A DNA stretch of 64,000 bases from UBA1240 sp045599185 (lineage in GTDB: Bacteria > Spirochaetota > Spirochaetia > Treponematales > Treponemataceae), in contig JAZRVO010000030.1 in the NCBI GenBank assembly GCA_045599185.1, positions 1 through 64,000 on the forward strand, read 5' to 3'. The notes beneath the pieces were generated by a model, which worked only from the letters and a program-made list of their open reading frames with translations, made no database searches and was not told where the DNA came from. Every line of letters begins with the position of its first letter. The stretch's first letter is position 1. The position numbers and the translations under genes were made by a program. This document shows, piece by piece, positions 1-8,442 of the stretch.

Positions 1-141
1 TGAATCACGCTGATAACGGTAATCACAATAATTCTGTGTATCTGAAATTACTGCGATTGAAAATTTTTCTGCAAATAAAGCTGATGAAACAGCCAATAAT
101 GCAGCCGAACAAAGAATAGATTTTTTCAAAATCTTTTTCAT
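1..141 (-). CDS. Secreted metallophosphoesterase-like protein, N-terminus only
   Basis: The gene begins at the ATG complementary to 141 and runs off the left edge, so only 47 codons are visible. The start is supported by a GAGGA ribosome site about 6 nt upstream. The first 24 residues form a typical signal peptide: lysine-rich start, hydrophobic core, and an ALFA cleavage region. The mature protein starts with FSIAVISDTQNY, which resembles the first metal-binding strand (D-x-Q/H) of calcineurin-like phosphoesterases. The family call rests on this short motif and is an inference. Export to the periplasm or surface is better supported. Confidence 0.6.
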   Translation of the reverse strand, partial: MKKILKKSILCSAALLAVSSALFAEKFSIAVISDTQNYCDYRYQRDS

Positions 142-258
142 AAAAATCCTCGTCATTCAGTTTAGATTTGGCTTGTGCCGTGTTTTTTGAATGACAGGAA
201 TAATTTGAAATCTTTGTGTTAAGTTCCAATAAGAATTTCGTTAAATGTTTGTTAAAAA

Positions 259-1392
259 TCATTCCGTCATTATGATTCCTGCAATTACAGCGGTAAATGG
301 CGCGGTCATGGCAAGACCAAAACTGCCTGCAATTGTGTTTATAATTTCTGCGGAAACCACATTGTTGTTCAGAATGTTATAAACCGGCGTGCCCTGTGCC
401 ATAAAAGTCATCAGCAGTGCAATGCATGTGCCGGAATAGGCAAGCAGAAGGGTAGTAGTCATCGTTCCCATTGCGGCGCGGGCAACGGCAATGCCGGATT
501 TTATTGCTTCGTGCCGGCTTATTTTTATTCCTTTTTTGCCCGCGGTTTTTACAACTTCGTTTACCGCGCTTGTAATGTCCACGCTCAAATCCATAACAGA
601 ACCGCTTGCTCCAATAAAAACCGAAGCCATAAAAATCTGGGTCAGGTTCAAATCCTGAAACCCCGAATACAGCAAAGCTTCCGAATTAGCCATTACCGCC
701 CCGTGAATATGAAAAAGTTTTACAAATACAATAGAAAGAAATGCTGCAAAAATAATTCCCAGCATAGAACCGGCAAAAGAAGAAACAAGTCGCCGGTCAA
801 AGCCGTAAACCAGCGCCAGAATCACAAAAGTCATTATTCCAACAACCAGAATGCCGGTTAAAATAGGGTTTACGCCTTTCAAATACAACGGCACAAGCAC
901 TTTCCACAAAACAAGAATTGTAATTGCAAACGAAAAAACAGAACGAAGCCCCGTTGTTCCGGCAAAAGCAATTAAAAAAGCACCAAAGGCAAGGGCAAGA
1001 ATCAGTTCCCAGTTCAGCCGGTAATAATCAATCAGATTTACGGAATAAAATTCAGTGCCGTTTTTGCCTTCGCCATAGTGAATGACAGCCTGCACTTTGT
1101 CTCCAGCCCTGAATAATTTATCCTGCGCTAGCGAACCGCCCAGCATGTTCCAGCCTTCTGCCTGCTGCCCTTTAAATTTGCCGGAAAGTATTTTTACCCG
1201 GCAAATCTGCTGGCCGCTTCTTATAAGGCCTGTATCAATCAGCCGCGAATCATCAGTTTCTTCCACAAGCACCCTGCATTTTTCTGCGTCCTTAAATTGC
1301 AGCGCGCCTTCAAAGCCGGTTGGTATTTTTAGCAGAACTGCAACAACGCAAAGGCAAAACAGAAAAATAAGGCCATTACTAAATTTTTTCAT
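259..1392 (-). CDS. YibE/F family membrane protein
   Basis: This 377-residue protein has an N-terminal hydrophobic segment (about residues 7-24), an extracytoplasmic domain to about 130, and then seven or so membrane helices. The GASGSVMDLSVDITSA stretch and the following AIKSGIAVARAAMGTMTTTLLLAYSG segment are hallmarks of the YibE/F family of unknown transport role. An in-frame stop lies just upstream of the ATG, so the start is fixed, although no Shine-Dalgarno is evident. It is transcribed leftwards and could share a transcript with the exported phosphoesterase beyond it (about 117 bp gap). The substrate is unknown. Confidence 0.85.
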   Translation of the reverse strand: MKKFSNGLIFLFCLCVVAVLLKIPTGFEGALQFKDAEKCRVLVEETDDSRLIDTGLIRSGQQICRVKILSGKFKGQQAEGWNMLGGSLAQDKLFRAGDKVQAVIHYGEGKNGTEFYSVNLIDYYRLNWELILALAFGAFLIAFAGTTGLRSVFSFAITILVLWKVLVPLYLKGVNPILTGILVVGIMTFVILALVYGFDRRLVSSFAGSMLGIIFAAFLSIVFVKLFHIHGAVMANSEALLYSGFQDLNLTQIFMASVFIGASGSVMDLSVDITSAVNEVVKTAGKKGIKISRHEAIKSGIAVARAAMGTMTTTLLLAYSGTCIALLMTFMAQGTPVYNILNNNVVSAEIINTIAGSFGLAMTAPFTAVIAGIIMTE

Positions 1393-1523
1393 AACATATC
1401 AGGCAAAGCAAAAATTTTTGCAAATGCCGTCCTCCCTGTAAAACTCAATTTTTTTATAAAAGAATGAATTAAAACTTACCGCGGATATGTTAATTTTTGA
1501 TGAAAAGCCGGTTATTTTTTCTC

Positions 1524-1556
1524 AAAGCTCCGTTACGCAAGTTCCGGGGCTTTTTT
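1524..1556 (+). terminator. Orphan terminator-like hairpin
   Basis: Arms AAAGCTCCG and CGGGGCTTT (one G-T pair) surround a 12-nt loop and are followed by a run of T on the plus strand. No plus-strand gene ends nearby; the gene to the left is on the minus strand. It may therefore end an unannotated small RNA that starts around 1440-1480, or be fortuitous. Confidence 0.4.
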
Positions 1557-1600
1557 GCATCTTCTGCTTTTTTGTATTTTTCAATTGCCAGTTTTTTTAA

Positions 1601-1629
1601 TTGAACCTTTTAGACTTTTCGCATAAAAT
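1601..1629 (+). promoter_or_regulatory. Sigma-70-type promoter for nth
   Basis: TTGAAC at 1601-1606 and TAAAAT at 1624-1629 are separated by 17 nt. The expected start site leaves a leader of about 25 nt before the ATG at 1660. Confidence 0.65.
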
Positions 1630-1659
1630 AGAGTTAATTGAGATTTTTCAGGCGCTTGA

Positions 1660-2343
1660 ATGGAATATTTAACGAATCAGCAGATAGCCGAAGTTTTTAT
1701 ACGCTTTAAGGCACAAAATCCGGAACCCAAAACCGAGCTTGTGGCGGTAAATCCTTTTACTTTGCTGGTATCGGTGGTTTTAAGTGCCCAGGCAACGGAC
1801 AAAAGCGTAAACAAGGCAACCGCCGAACTTTACCAAACCGTAAAAACACCGCGGCAAATGCTTAATTTGGGCGAACCAGCCTTAATTGAACACATAAAAA
1901 GCATAGGGCTTTACCGCAGCAAGGCAAAACACGTAATGGAACTTGCCTTGCAGCTTTGCCAGAAATACGGCGACAATGCCGGTTCGGTTGATTTTGCCGA
2001 TTTTTCGATTGAAAAGCTTGGCAAGTTTCCGCGCACCAGGGAAGAATTTATGGAATTAAGCGGAGTAGGGCGGAAAACTGCAAACGTAATGCTGAACGTT
2101 CTGTACGGCGAAGCCGTTATGCCGGTGGATACCCATCTTTTGCGCATAGCGCCGCGTATGGGTTTAAGCGCCGGTACAAAGCCGGAACAAATAGAAGCCG
2201 ACCTGCTGAAAATCATTCCTGCTGAATTTTTGCAGCACGCCCACCACTGGCTTATTCTGCACGGGCGCTATGTGTGCACGGCAAAAAAGCCCCAGTGCCA
2301 AACCTGCTTAATTTGCGACATTTGCCCAAAAAACGGTTTATAA
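1660..2343 (+). CDS. nth: Endonuclease III, DNA glycosylase/AP lyase
   Basis: It removes oxidised pyrimidines from DNA and nicks the abasic site in base excision repair. At 227 residues it has normal length. The helix-hairpin-helix with GVGRKTANV holds the catalytic Lys139, and PVDTH holds the catalytic Asp157. The C-terminal 4Fe-4S cluster motif C-x6-C-x2-C-x5-C is complete (Cys206, 213, 216, 222), with one extra Cys219 inside the last loop. A weak AGG ribosome site precedes the ATG. It stands alone with its own promoter. Confidence 0.95.
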   Translation: MEYLTNQQIAEVFIRFKAQNPEPKTELVAVNPFTLLVSVVLSAQATDKSVNKATAELYQTVKTPRQMLNLGEPALIEHIKSIGLYRSKAKHVMELALQLCQKYGDNAGSVDFADFSIEKLGKFPRTREEFMELSGVGRKTANVMLNVLYGEAVMPVDTHLLRIAPRMGLSAGTKPEQIEADLLKIIPAEFLQHAHHWLILHGRYVCTAKKPQCQTCLICDICPKNGL

Positions 2344-2442
2344 ATACAGCACCAAAAGTAAATAACATTAAAAGTTGAAGAAATTTGCAAACCGGAAAAG
2401 TCTGCGACTTTTTCCGTAAAATAAAACCACAGAGAGGATTTT

Positions 2443-3318
2443 ATGGTTGAATGGATAAAAACTAATTTAACGGCCGATTTTTTTATTAAAATTGGAACTG
2501 TTATTGGTGCCGTACTTTTAATGTTCATTTTGTACAAGGTTCTTCGTTCGCTTATGCGAAAAACCGTGTGCAAAAAAGTAAAACCGCAGATTGCGATGCT
2601 TATAGAAAAGGGAATGAAGTACACTTTTGTTGTTCTTTTAACCCTTTACATTCTGGATTTGTTTGGAATTAAACTTTCTGCCCTGTTAGGTGCTGCCGGA
2701 ATTGCCGGTATCGCGGTTGGTTTTGCTGCCCAAACTTCTGTAAGTAACATCATCAGCGGCTTTTTCATGCTGTCTGAACAGACTTTTAAAATCGGCGATT
2801 TTGTTACGATTGACGGTGTTTCGGGAACTGTTGATTCAATTGACCTGCTTTCTATTAAACTGCACACGCCGGACAACCAGATTGTGCGCATTCCAAACGA
2901 ATCGGTGATTCAGTCTAAGCTGGTAAATGCTTCTTACAACCCTAACCGCCGTTTTTGCCTTAGCGTGGGCTTGCCATACGACTGCGATTTGGAAGCAGTG
3001 GAACAGCTTTTAATTAAAATTGCCGCCGAAACTGAATATGTTCTTGCAGAACCAGCACCGATTGTACTTTTCGACAGTTTTGCAGATTCTTCCGTAAACG
3101 TGCAGGTTGCCGCATGGTGCAAAAAGGAAGACTTTTTAACCATGAAAAGCAAGCTTTTTAAAAACGTGCACCGGGAACTGGCTAAAGCAAACATCATTAT
3201 TCCGTTCCCTCAGCTGGACGTTCACTTTGACCCGGAAACACCGCTTGCAAAAAAAGAAAGCGCATCTTCAGGCTTGCTGGGTAAATCTGTTGCATTCAGC
3301 GAAAATGCCAAGGTTTAG
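2443..3318 (+). CDS. mscS: Small-conductance mechanosensitive channel, MscS family
   Basis: This 291-residue inner-membrane protein would release solutes on hypo-osmotic shock. Helices lie near residues 10-30 and 50-70. The pore-lining third helix (GAAGIAGIAVGFAAQTSVSNIISG, about residues 83-106, written here only to show its Gly/Ala pattern in part: GIAGIAVGFAAQ) is typical of MscS. The beta domain follows with the conserved FKIGDFVTIDG and the IPNESV segment. The C-terminal tail is short and Ser-rich. A GAGGA ribosome site sits 6 nt before the ATG. It lies 100 bp after nth and ends at a strong bidirectional terminator. Confidence 0.92.
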   Translation: MVEWIKTNLTADFFIKIGTVIGAVLLMFILYKVLRSLMRKTVCKKVKPQIAMLIEKGMKYTFVVLLTLYILDLFGIKLSALLGAAGIAGIAVGFAAQTSVSNIISGFFMLSEQTFKIGDFVTIDGVSGTVDSIDLLSIKLHTPDNQIVRIPNESVIQSKLVNASYNPNRRFCLSVGLPYDCDLEAVEQLLIKIAAETEYVLAEPAPIVLFDSFADSSVNVQVAAWCKKEDFLTMKSKLFKNVHRELAKANIIIPFPQLDVHFDPETPLAKKESASSGLLGKSVAFSENAKV

Positions 3319-3355
3319 TGCTTTTTAGCCTGAAAATTGGTTTTACCGAAAAAAC

Positions 3356-3416
3356 AAAAGGCTTTGCTGAACAAGCCCGAGCAAAAAAGGGCATTCAGCA
3401 AAGCCTTTATTTTTCG
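3356..3416. terminator. Bidirectional terminator between mscS and the hydrolase gene
   Basis: The arms AAAGGCTTTGCTGAA and TTCAGCAAAGCCTTT pair perfectly. An A-run precedes and a T-run follows, so the hairpin can end transcription from both converging genes. Confidence 0.8.
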
Positions 3417-3462
3417 TTTTGCAATGCGGCAGAAATTACCAATTCTGCCGCATTATAAATAT

Positions 3463-4428
3463 TTAAGCCTGCCTTAAAAAATCGGCAATTTTTTCCATTA
3501 CCGCGTCATCAAGTTCGCCAAGCTTATGAAAATCAACTGACTGCTTGTAAGCCTTTAATTCTTCGCCTTTAAGCTGCTGGCTTTTTTTTGAATATTCAGC
3601 CAGTAAAGCAACCGCCTGCCGGGTGTAGTTTGGATTGTGCATTCTGTTTTCTACGGTTAAAAGTTTTACCGCCGGTACAGCCTTGCTTAATGCAAGTGCA
3701 TTTCGTTCGTAGTTAACCATGTGGTCGTCGACAGAAGCAATAACCATGCATTTACCCGTAAATTTTTTCTGGGTTTTAACCGCGTTTGCAAAACTGAATT
3801 TGCCGCAGCAGGTAAAATCGGCAAGCAGCATAAAGGGCACAAGCACCCGGCTTGCCCCGTGCAAAAGTGAGCTGAAACTGTTTCGCAGGCTTAAAACCGG
3901 CGCCATTGCCACCACGGCTTTTATGTCCGCGTGGTATTTGCCAATGTTGCTTGCGGCAAAAGCACCCCAGGAATGGCCAACCACGCAAATGCTTTTTGCT
4001 GGGCACTGGCTTTTTATAAAATTTACTGCGGCATTTGCACAGCGCAAACTGTTTGCCATGCCCACAATATTTTTACCGTCGCTAATGTCCGTACCCGTGT
4101 AATCAAAGGCAAAAACCTTAAAACCGGCTTTACAAAGCCAGCCAATATCCTGCATGTAGGATTTGTGCGTGCTCCACATTCCGTGACAGAAAATTACAAT
4201 TTTTTCTTCGTTAAAGCCCGGAAGAAAATAAAACGCACCGCGCAAAGTGTCTTTGCCGCATTTAAATTCAGCATTTTCACTTTGCAGTCCAAATTCTTCT
4301 TTGGTATAAAACTTAACCAATGGGTCTGGGTTAAAGCGCCTGCCAAAAAAACCGGAATGGAAAACTTTTGCAACGCAGAAAAGTATTATACAAATAAAAA
4401 AAAGAACACCACAAATAATCAGAATCAT
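3463..4428 (-). CDS. Alpha/beta hydrolase with N-terminal membrane anchor
   Basis: The 321-residue protein starts with a hydrophobic anchor (residues 2-22), then an alpha/beta hydrolase fold. The oxyanion region CHGMWSTH is near residue 82, and the nucleophile elbow GHSWGA places the serine at 153. A likely acid lies in SVDDHM (about 233) and a likely histidine in NRMHNP (about 264). Such proteins resemble the BAAT/FrsA-like or serine aminopeptidase S33 group; the substrate cannot be told. A GGGGA ribosome site precedes the ATG. It converges on mscS and is separated from cheY by a repeat-rich gap. Confidence 0.82.
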   Translation of the reverse strand: MILIICGVLFFICIILFCVAKVFHSGFFGRRFNPDPLVKFYTKEEFGLQSENAEFKCGKDTLRGAFYFLPGFNEEKIVIFCHGMWSTHKSYMQDIGWLCKAGFKVFAFDYTGTDISDGKNIVGMANSLRCANAAVNFIKSQCPAKSICVVGHSWGAFAASNIGKYHADIKAVVAMAPVLSLRNSFSSLLHGASRVLVPFMLLADFTCCGKFSFANAVKTQKKFTGKCMVIASVDDHMVNYERNALALSKAVPAVKLLTVENRMHNPNYTRQAVALLAEYSKKSQQLKGEELKAYKQSVDFHKLGELDDAVMEKIADFLRQA

Positions 4429-4500
4429 AAAAATCCCCGTTTGCCCTTAAAATTGGCAGTTAACCGCTGCCTTCAAATTGGGCTTAAAAATTAAAAATAG

Positions 4501-4655
4501 GCCGAATATCGAGTTTATATTAAATGCCCCAAAAGCAGTTTTTCAACAAGCCCATCCGCGAAAAAAAGACTTGTGCTGCGCACGGCGTATTTTTTTTTCG
4601 TGCCTGTGCCTGTCTGCGGCTGCTTTTAACAGTTCATTTATTAATTTTCAGGCTA
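4501..4655 (+). repeat. Dispersed intergenic repeat, copy 1
   Basis: The left end is CGAATATCGAGTTTA. The core GACTTGTGCTGCGCACGGCG lies between A- and T-runs, and the right part is rich in CTGTGCCTGTCTGCGGCTGC-like sequence. The same order is seen at 29053-29275 and 30229-30385, and reversed at 38921-39091. It fills the gap between the hydrolase gene and cheY, which otherwise holds no gene. Confidence 0.7.
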
Positions 4656-4689
4656 ATATAAAAAAATTGCATTTACGGTAAGTATAAAT

Positions 4690-4721
4690 AAAAAAGCACT
4701 TCGTTTGATGAAGTGCTTTTT
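4690..4721 (-). terminator. Terminator of the cheY-like gene
   Basis: AAGCACTTC and GAAGTGCTT pair around a 7-nt loop. On the minus strand the hairpin ends in a T-run directly after the response-regulator stop codon. Confidence 0.8.
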
Positions 4722-4726
4722 GCAAG

Positions 4727-5083
4727 TTATACGTATTTTTCAACAACTTCAAGCAGTTTTTGCGGTGTCGGCGGTTTAAGGATAAAATCCTTTGCGCCGG
4801 AACGAATTGCTTCAACAACATTTTCCTGATTGCCCATTGCAGAACACATGATAACCTTTGCATTCGGGTCGGCAGCAAGAATTTCTTTCAAAGCCTGCAA
4901 ACCGTCCATAACCGGCATTGTAATATCCAAAAGAACTAAATCTGGTTTTGTCTTTTTGTACATTGCAACAGCAATCTGACCGTCTTCAGCTTCGCCAGCT
5001 ATATCGTGCCCTCCGTCTTTAAGGATTAACGCAATAGACTTTCTCATAAATGTTGCATCATCACAAATTAAAATTTTAGCCAT
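4727..5083 (-). CDS. cheY: Stand-alone CheY-like response regulator
   Basis: This 118-residue single receiver domain has the acidic pair in ILICDDATF, the phospho-acceptor Asp in LVLLDITMP (about residue 53), and the conserved Lys in DFILKPP. No output domain follows, so it would act by protein contact, as in chemotaxis or a phosphorelay. The ATG at 5083 is preferred because GAAGG lies 7 nt upstream; a TTG two codons earlier is too close to that site. No kinase or flagellar gene is adjacent, so the partner is unknown. Confidence 0.88.
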   Translation of the reverse strand: MAKILICDDATFMRKSIALILKDGGHDIAGEAEDGQIAVAMYKKTKPDLVLLDITMPVMDGLQALKEILAADPNAKVIMCSAMGNQENVVEAIRSGAKDFILKPPTPQKLLEVVEKYV

Positions 5084-5111
5084 AAACAAACCTTCGTAAA
5101 ATAATAAAGTA

Positions 5112-5139
5112 ATTATAACCTATACCGGCAAAATTACAA
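5112..5139 (-). promoter_or_regulatory. Promoter of the cheY-like gene
   Basis: On the minus strand TTGTAA (5139-5134) and TATAAT (5117-5112) are 16 nt apart, about 28 nt before the start codon. Confidence 0.6.
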
Positions 5140-5271
5140 GCATAAATACTTTCATAAATAAGTTTATTTATATTTGTAAAAAATTATCGAAAACAAAGCG
5201 TTTTTCAGTAATTCCTTTACAAACTGTCTGTTTGCAAAAAGCCTTTAAAACCGCAAAAAAAACTTTACTTT

Positions 5272-5691
5272 TTACAGAAGTTTTTCAACAACAGCCTTGG
5301 CTGCTTTCATGTCCATGCCTTCAATTGCCTTTAATTTTGGCATGATTGTTTTCAGGTTGCGTTCTTCAGCCGGCAAAGAATCAATAAGTTCCTTAACAGC
5401 CTTTTCCATAGCTTCCGGGCTCAAAGTTTCCGGCACAAATTCTTTAAGAACGGCAAGCTGGGCATCAAGCTCGGCTGTATCGGCGCCGCCTTTTTCGTAT
5501 TCAGCCCTTGTTGCCAAAGTCTGTTCGTACATTTTTTTTGCAGCCTGCGCAATGTCAGCCGGTGTTTCTTCCCGGTTAAGTTCGCGAATATTTTTCTGCA
5601 CCGTATCAATAATAAGCCCAAGAACAGTTGCCCTGATTGGGTTTTCCTTGCGCACCTTCATGCGTTCTTTAAAAAGGTCTTTAGTAGTCAT
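5272..5691 (-). CDS. yqeY: GatB/YqeY domain protein
   Basis: This 139-residue protein matches the YqeY family, related to the C-terminal tRNA-binding tail of GatB. Conserved features are the start TTKDLFKERM, the RKENPIRATVLGLI segment, and the C-terminal GMDMKAAKAVVEKLL. The role is thought to involve tRNA or aminoacyl-tRNA but is not settled. The start at 5691 is chosen because CAGGAGA precedes it by 5-6 nt; a longer reading frame to 5721 has no such site. It stands alone between cheY and a methyltransferase gene on the same strand. Confidence 0.9.
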   Translation of the reverse strand: MTTKDLFKERMKVRKENPIRATVLGLIIDTVQKNIRELNREETPADIAQAAKKMYEQTLATRAEYEKGGADTAELDAQLAVLKEFVPETLSPEAMEKAVKELIDSLPAEERNLKTIMPKLKAIEGMDMKAAKAVVEKLL

Positions 5692-5759
5692 CTTTTTCTC
5701 CTGTAATATTAAAATATTCATTTTTTATATGGCTTTTCAATAAAAAACAAAAAAAATTG

Positions 5760-6512
5760 TTATTTTTTTGCAACCAGAACCATGGTGCGCGCTTTGTGGT
5801 CATACGGCGAAAGGTCAAAATCGCCGCAGATATTTACAGTTGTAAAACCGCAGTCCAGAAGCATTTTCTTAATGTCCACTGCCGAATACAGGCGCTGTAC
5901 AAAAGTATGGTCAATGCGCTCGCCGGTTTTGTTGTCAATCAAAATCCAGTGCGAACGCAAGCCCTGCCAGTCGTTTACGGCGGTAAACTCGGTTAAAACG
6001 GTTTTTCCGGCGCGTTCAAACCATTCGCCTTCGGTAAAGTCGCGCACCGCAATTTCGCGCCCCAAACTTTCCAGCACGAATGTTCCGCCGGGTTTTAAGG
6101 CTTCGTACATGCGCTGCAAAATTGCAAAGTCTTCTTCAACCGTGTCGCAGTAACCAAAGGAAGTATAAAGATTTACTGCCGCGTCAAACTTTTGGGCACT
6201 TGTAAAGGTACGCATATCGCAGTTTATCAGATTCAGGTTTACGCCTTCATCTTCTGCCGATTCTTTGGCGGCGTCTAAAAAGGGCTGGGTAATATCAACG
6301 CCGGTTACGTTAAGCCCCAAAAGCGCAAACTCAAGGCTTACCCGGCCAGGCCCGCAGCATGCATCCAAAATTGAAGAACCGGCTTTAAGGTTTGCCAGCT
6401 TGCAAATGTCTTCTGCCACTTTTGCAGCTTCTGCCCAGCGCTGGGGGTCAAACATAATCGGTCCGTATTCCAGCCAGAAATTTGCTTTTTCAAACCATTG
6501 TTTTTTTTCCAT
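5760..6512 (-). CDS. Class I SAM-dependent methyltransferase
   Basis: A 250-residue enzyme with the SAM-binding motif ILDACCGPGRVSLEFA near residues 49-64, the acidic loop VTGVDITQPFL after it, and a post-motif region with VNLYTSFGYCD. This resembles small-molecule methyltransferases of the Methyltransf_25/11 type; the acceptor is unknown. The start at 6512 (MEKKQWF) has AGGAA about 9 nt upstream, so the longer frame to 6557 is rejected. It lies 69 bp before yqeY on the same strand. Confidence 0.85.
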   Translation of the reverse strand: MEKKQWFEKANFWLEYGPIMFDPQRWAEAAKVAEDICKLANLKAGSSILDACCGPGRVSLEFALLGLNVTGVDITQPFLDAAKESAEDEGVNLNLINCDMRTFTSAQKFDAAVNLYTSFGYCDTVEEDFAILQRMYEALKPGGTFVLESLGREIAVRDFTEGEWFERAGKTVLTEFTAVNDWQGLRSHWILIDNKTGERIDHTFVQRLYSAVDIKKMLLDCGFTTVNICGDFDLSPYDHKARTMVLVAKK

Positions 6513-6655
6513 ATAATAATTCCTGTAAAAAATCCTTCTGTTTTGCAAAATGCGCACTTCTGCTGCAAATTCAGTTTTTCAGCAGTTCCTGCCACTTTTT
6601 CGGCAAAGCCAGCCTTTAGGCATAAAAGCAGTTGCGCCATTTTTTATTTATAAAA

Positions 6656-8026
6656 TTATTCCCTAACTTCGTCCCAGCCTGCGCGGTAATTCAGTTCCTT
6701 AATTTCAAGGCGTTTGTAACAGGCAAAAAATGCCGGAATAAGGAACGCGTCCGCCAGAATCCAGGCAATTGGGCTTGCAACGCACGCACCGTTAAAGCCG
6801 AAAAACGGAATAAGCGCCAGCGCCGCAAGGGCACGGCCAATAAGTTCAAAAAAACCGGCCAAAACGGCAAGTTTGCTGTAACCCATGCCCTGTATTGCAA
6901 AGCGCAGAATGTTTACCAAAGCCAGCGGAATGTACATGGATGAGTTGGCAATTAAAAAATTGTGAACCATTTTAAGAATTTCTGTTTCTTCCGCAGAAAG
7001 GAACAGAAGACCGAAGTTTTTGCCAAAAAAGAACATGCAGGCAAAAGCCAGCACTGAATAAATGCTTCCGATAATGCTGCTTTGCCATACGCCCTGCTTT
7101 ATGCGCGGCAGTTTGCCAGCCCCGGCGTTTTGTCCTGCCCAGGTAGCCATGCAGGTGCCAAGGGCGTCAAAGGGGCAGCAGAAAAAAATGCTTACCTTTA
7201 TGGCGGCAGTCTGGGCGGCAACCGCATCGCTGCCCAGCGAGTTTATGCCTGCGGAAAGAATGACGCTGCCAATGGCTGTAATTGAATACTGAATGCCCAT
7301 CGGGAAACCAGTGCCCACAAGCTTTTTCATCAGGTCGGTTTTTACAGCCCAGTCGTCGCGTTTAAGGCGCAGAACGGGAAATTTGGTCAGAATGTAAAAA
7401 AGGCAGGCAATTCCTGAAATTCCCTGGGCAATAACCGTAGCAAACGCCGCGCCGCGCACCCCAAGCTTAAAAAGCACAATAAAAATCAAATCCAGTGCAA
7501 TGTTTAAAAGCGAAGAAATAACCAGAAACATTAAAGGCGTGCGGCTGTCTCCAACGGCGCGCAGAATGCCTGCCAGCAGGTTGTACAGAAACACAACCGG
7601 AATGCCTAAAAAGATAATTCCAATGTACTGCGATGCATATTCAATAATATTTTGCGGCGTGCCCATAAGGCGAAGAAGCGGCCGGCACAATAAATATGTA
7701 AGAACTGCAAAAAAAACAGAAAAACCGGCAGAAAAAACCGCCGCGTTGCCAATAAGCCGCCGCATTACAGGCAAATCCTTTGCGCCAAATTTGTTTGCAA
7801 CCGGCACCGAAAAACCGCTGCACACGCCCATGCAGAACCCGATAATTAAAAAGTTTACTGAACCCGTAGAACCAACAGCTGCAAGGGCTTCCTTGCCCAA
7901 AAACTGCCCTACAATAACAGTGTCTACAATGTTGTAAAACTGCTGAAAAAGATAGCCAAACAGCAGCGGCACCGAAAAACCGAAAATAAGCCCGAAAGGC
8001 TTGCCAGTTGTTAAGTCTTTAGTCAT
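6656..8026 (-). CDS. MATE family multidrug/sodium efflux transporter
   Basis: At 456 residues with about 12 membrane helices it has normal length for a MATE exporter. The N-terminal block MTKDLTTGKPFGLIFGFSVP and the VDTVIVGQFLG segment are characteristic. It would export organic cations or drugs against Na+ or H+. The start at 8026 (MTKDLTTG) matches the family; upstream codons in the open frame come from the repeat region and are not believed. No strong ribosome site is seen. It borders the left repeat of the accessory island. Confidence 0.92.
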   Translation of the reverse strand: MTKDLTTGKPFGLIFGFSVPLLFGYLFQQFYNIVDTVIVGQFLGKEALAAVGSTGSVNFLIIGFCMGVCSGFSVPVANKFGAKDLPVMRRLIGNAAVFSAGFSVFFAVLTYLLCRPLLRLMGTPQNIIEYASQYIGIIFLGIPVVFLYNLLAGILRAVGDSRTPLMFLVISSLLNIALDLIFIVLFKLGVRGAAFATVIAQGISGIACLFYILTKFPVLRLKRDDWAVKTDLMKKLVGTGFPMGIQYSITAIGSVILSAGINSLGSDAVAAQTAAIKVSIFFCCPFDALGTCMATWAGQNAGAGKLPRIKQGVWQSSIIGSIYSVLAFACMFFFGKNFGLLFLSAEETEILKMVHNFLIANSSMYIPLALVNILRFAIQGMGYSKLAVLAGFFELIGRALAALALIPFFGFNGACVASPIAWILADAFLIPAFFACYKRLEIKELNYRAGWDEVRE

Positions 8027-8083
8027 ACGTTGAAAATACCCAAAAGCAGCAAAAATTGAAAGGGGTAACGCGCGTAGAAAGAA

Positions 8084-8262
8084 AAAGGCCGCAGTTTGCG
8101 TCAGCAAACTGTGCCGCGTACACAGATAAAGCTAGCGGTTAGAGATAAAAGAACAGTGCGCGCGTGCTGTTTGAATGTTCAGTAACTGCTGCTGATTTAT
8201 GCACGCGGCGGAGTTTCGAAAAGGCAAAACTCCGTTCTTTTAGGGAAGTGCGATTTTCTGCA
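8084..8262. repeat. Island-flanking direct repeat, left copy
   Basis: These 179 bp recur at 15886-16064 in the same orientation with only three mismatches (8101, 8151, 8158). The unit contains two inverted repeats, CAGTTTGC-n4-GCAAACTG and CGGAGTTT/AAAACTCCG. No coding role is evident. Together the copies bracket about 7.8 kb of accessory genes. Confidence 0.85.
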
Positions 8263-8270
8263 ATTGATGA

Positions 8271-8356
8271 AAGATTCCGGGGCAAGCCCGGAATGACAGA
8301 AAAATGGCAAACTGTGCCGCGTACACAGATAAAACTAGCGGTTAGAGATAAAAGAA
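8271..8356. repeat. REP-like hairpin followed by a second partial copy of the flank repeat
   Basis: 8271-8298 is a short palindrome of the GATTCCGGGG-caag-CCCGGAATGAC type, a REP-like element also seen at 12778, 12843, 18207 and 38871. Directly after it, 8307-8356 repeats 8104-8153 with one mismatch over 50 bp. With the left flank repeat and the R-M gene tail at 8360 this explains the gap from 8027 to 8442, which holds no intact gene. Confidence 0.75.
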
Positions 8357-8359
8357 AAA

Positions 8360-8422
8360 TTCTGCCACGCATTCGCTTTCGGTTATTTTTGTGCTGAACT
8401 CGTAGGCGGCCATTACGGCTTT
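8360..8422 (-). pseudogene. Remnant of the MmeI-like gene 3' end (tail copy 4)
   Basis: On the minus strand this encodes AVMAAYEFSTKITESECVAE, nearly the residues close to the C-terminus of the R-M protein encoded at 11760-14792. It then runs into repeat sequence and stops. No start codon or upstream coding body remains. Confidence 0.8.
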
Positions 8423-8442
8423 AATCAATTGCTTTATGCTTA

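Noticed and set aside
23..262. 79-codon open frame on the minus strand at the left edge
   Set aside because: It overlaps the better-supported exported phosphoesterase start at 141 (signal peptide and ribosome site) in another frame and has no family resemblance.
8027..8107. Longer N-terminus for the MATE transporter
   Set aside because: The extra codons come from repeat-adjacent DNA, and the family start MTKDLTTGKP is at 8026.
8164..8397. Short frames in the left island repeat (also repeated at 15966)
   Set aside because: The frame recurs only because the DNA repeat recurs; it spans hairpins and has no protein-like features, so it is treated as repeat DNA.
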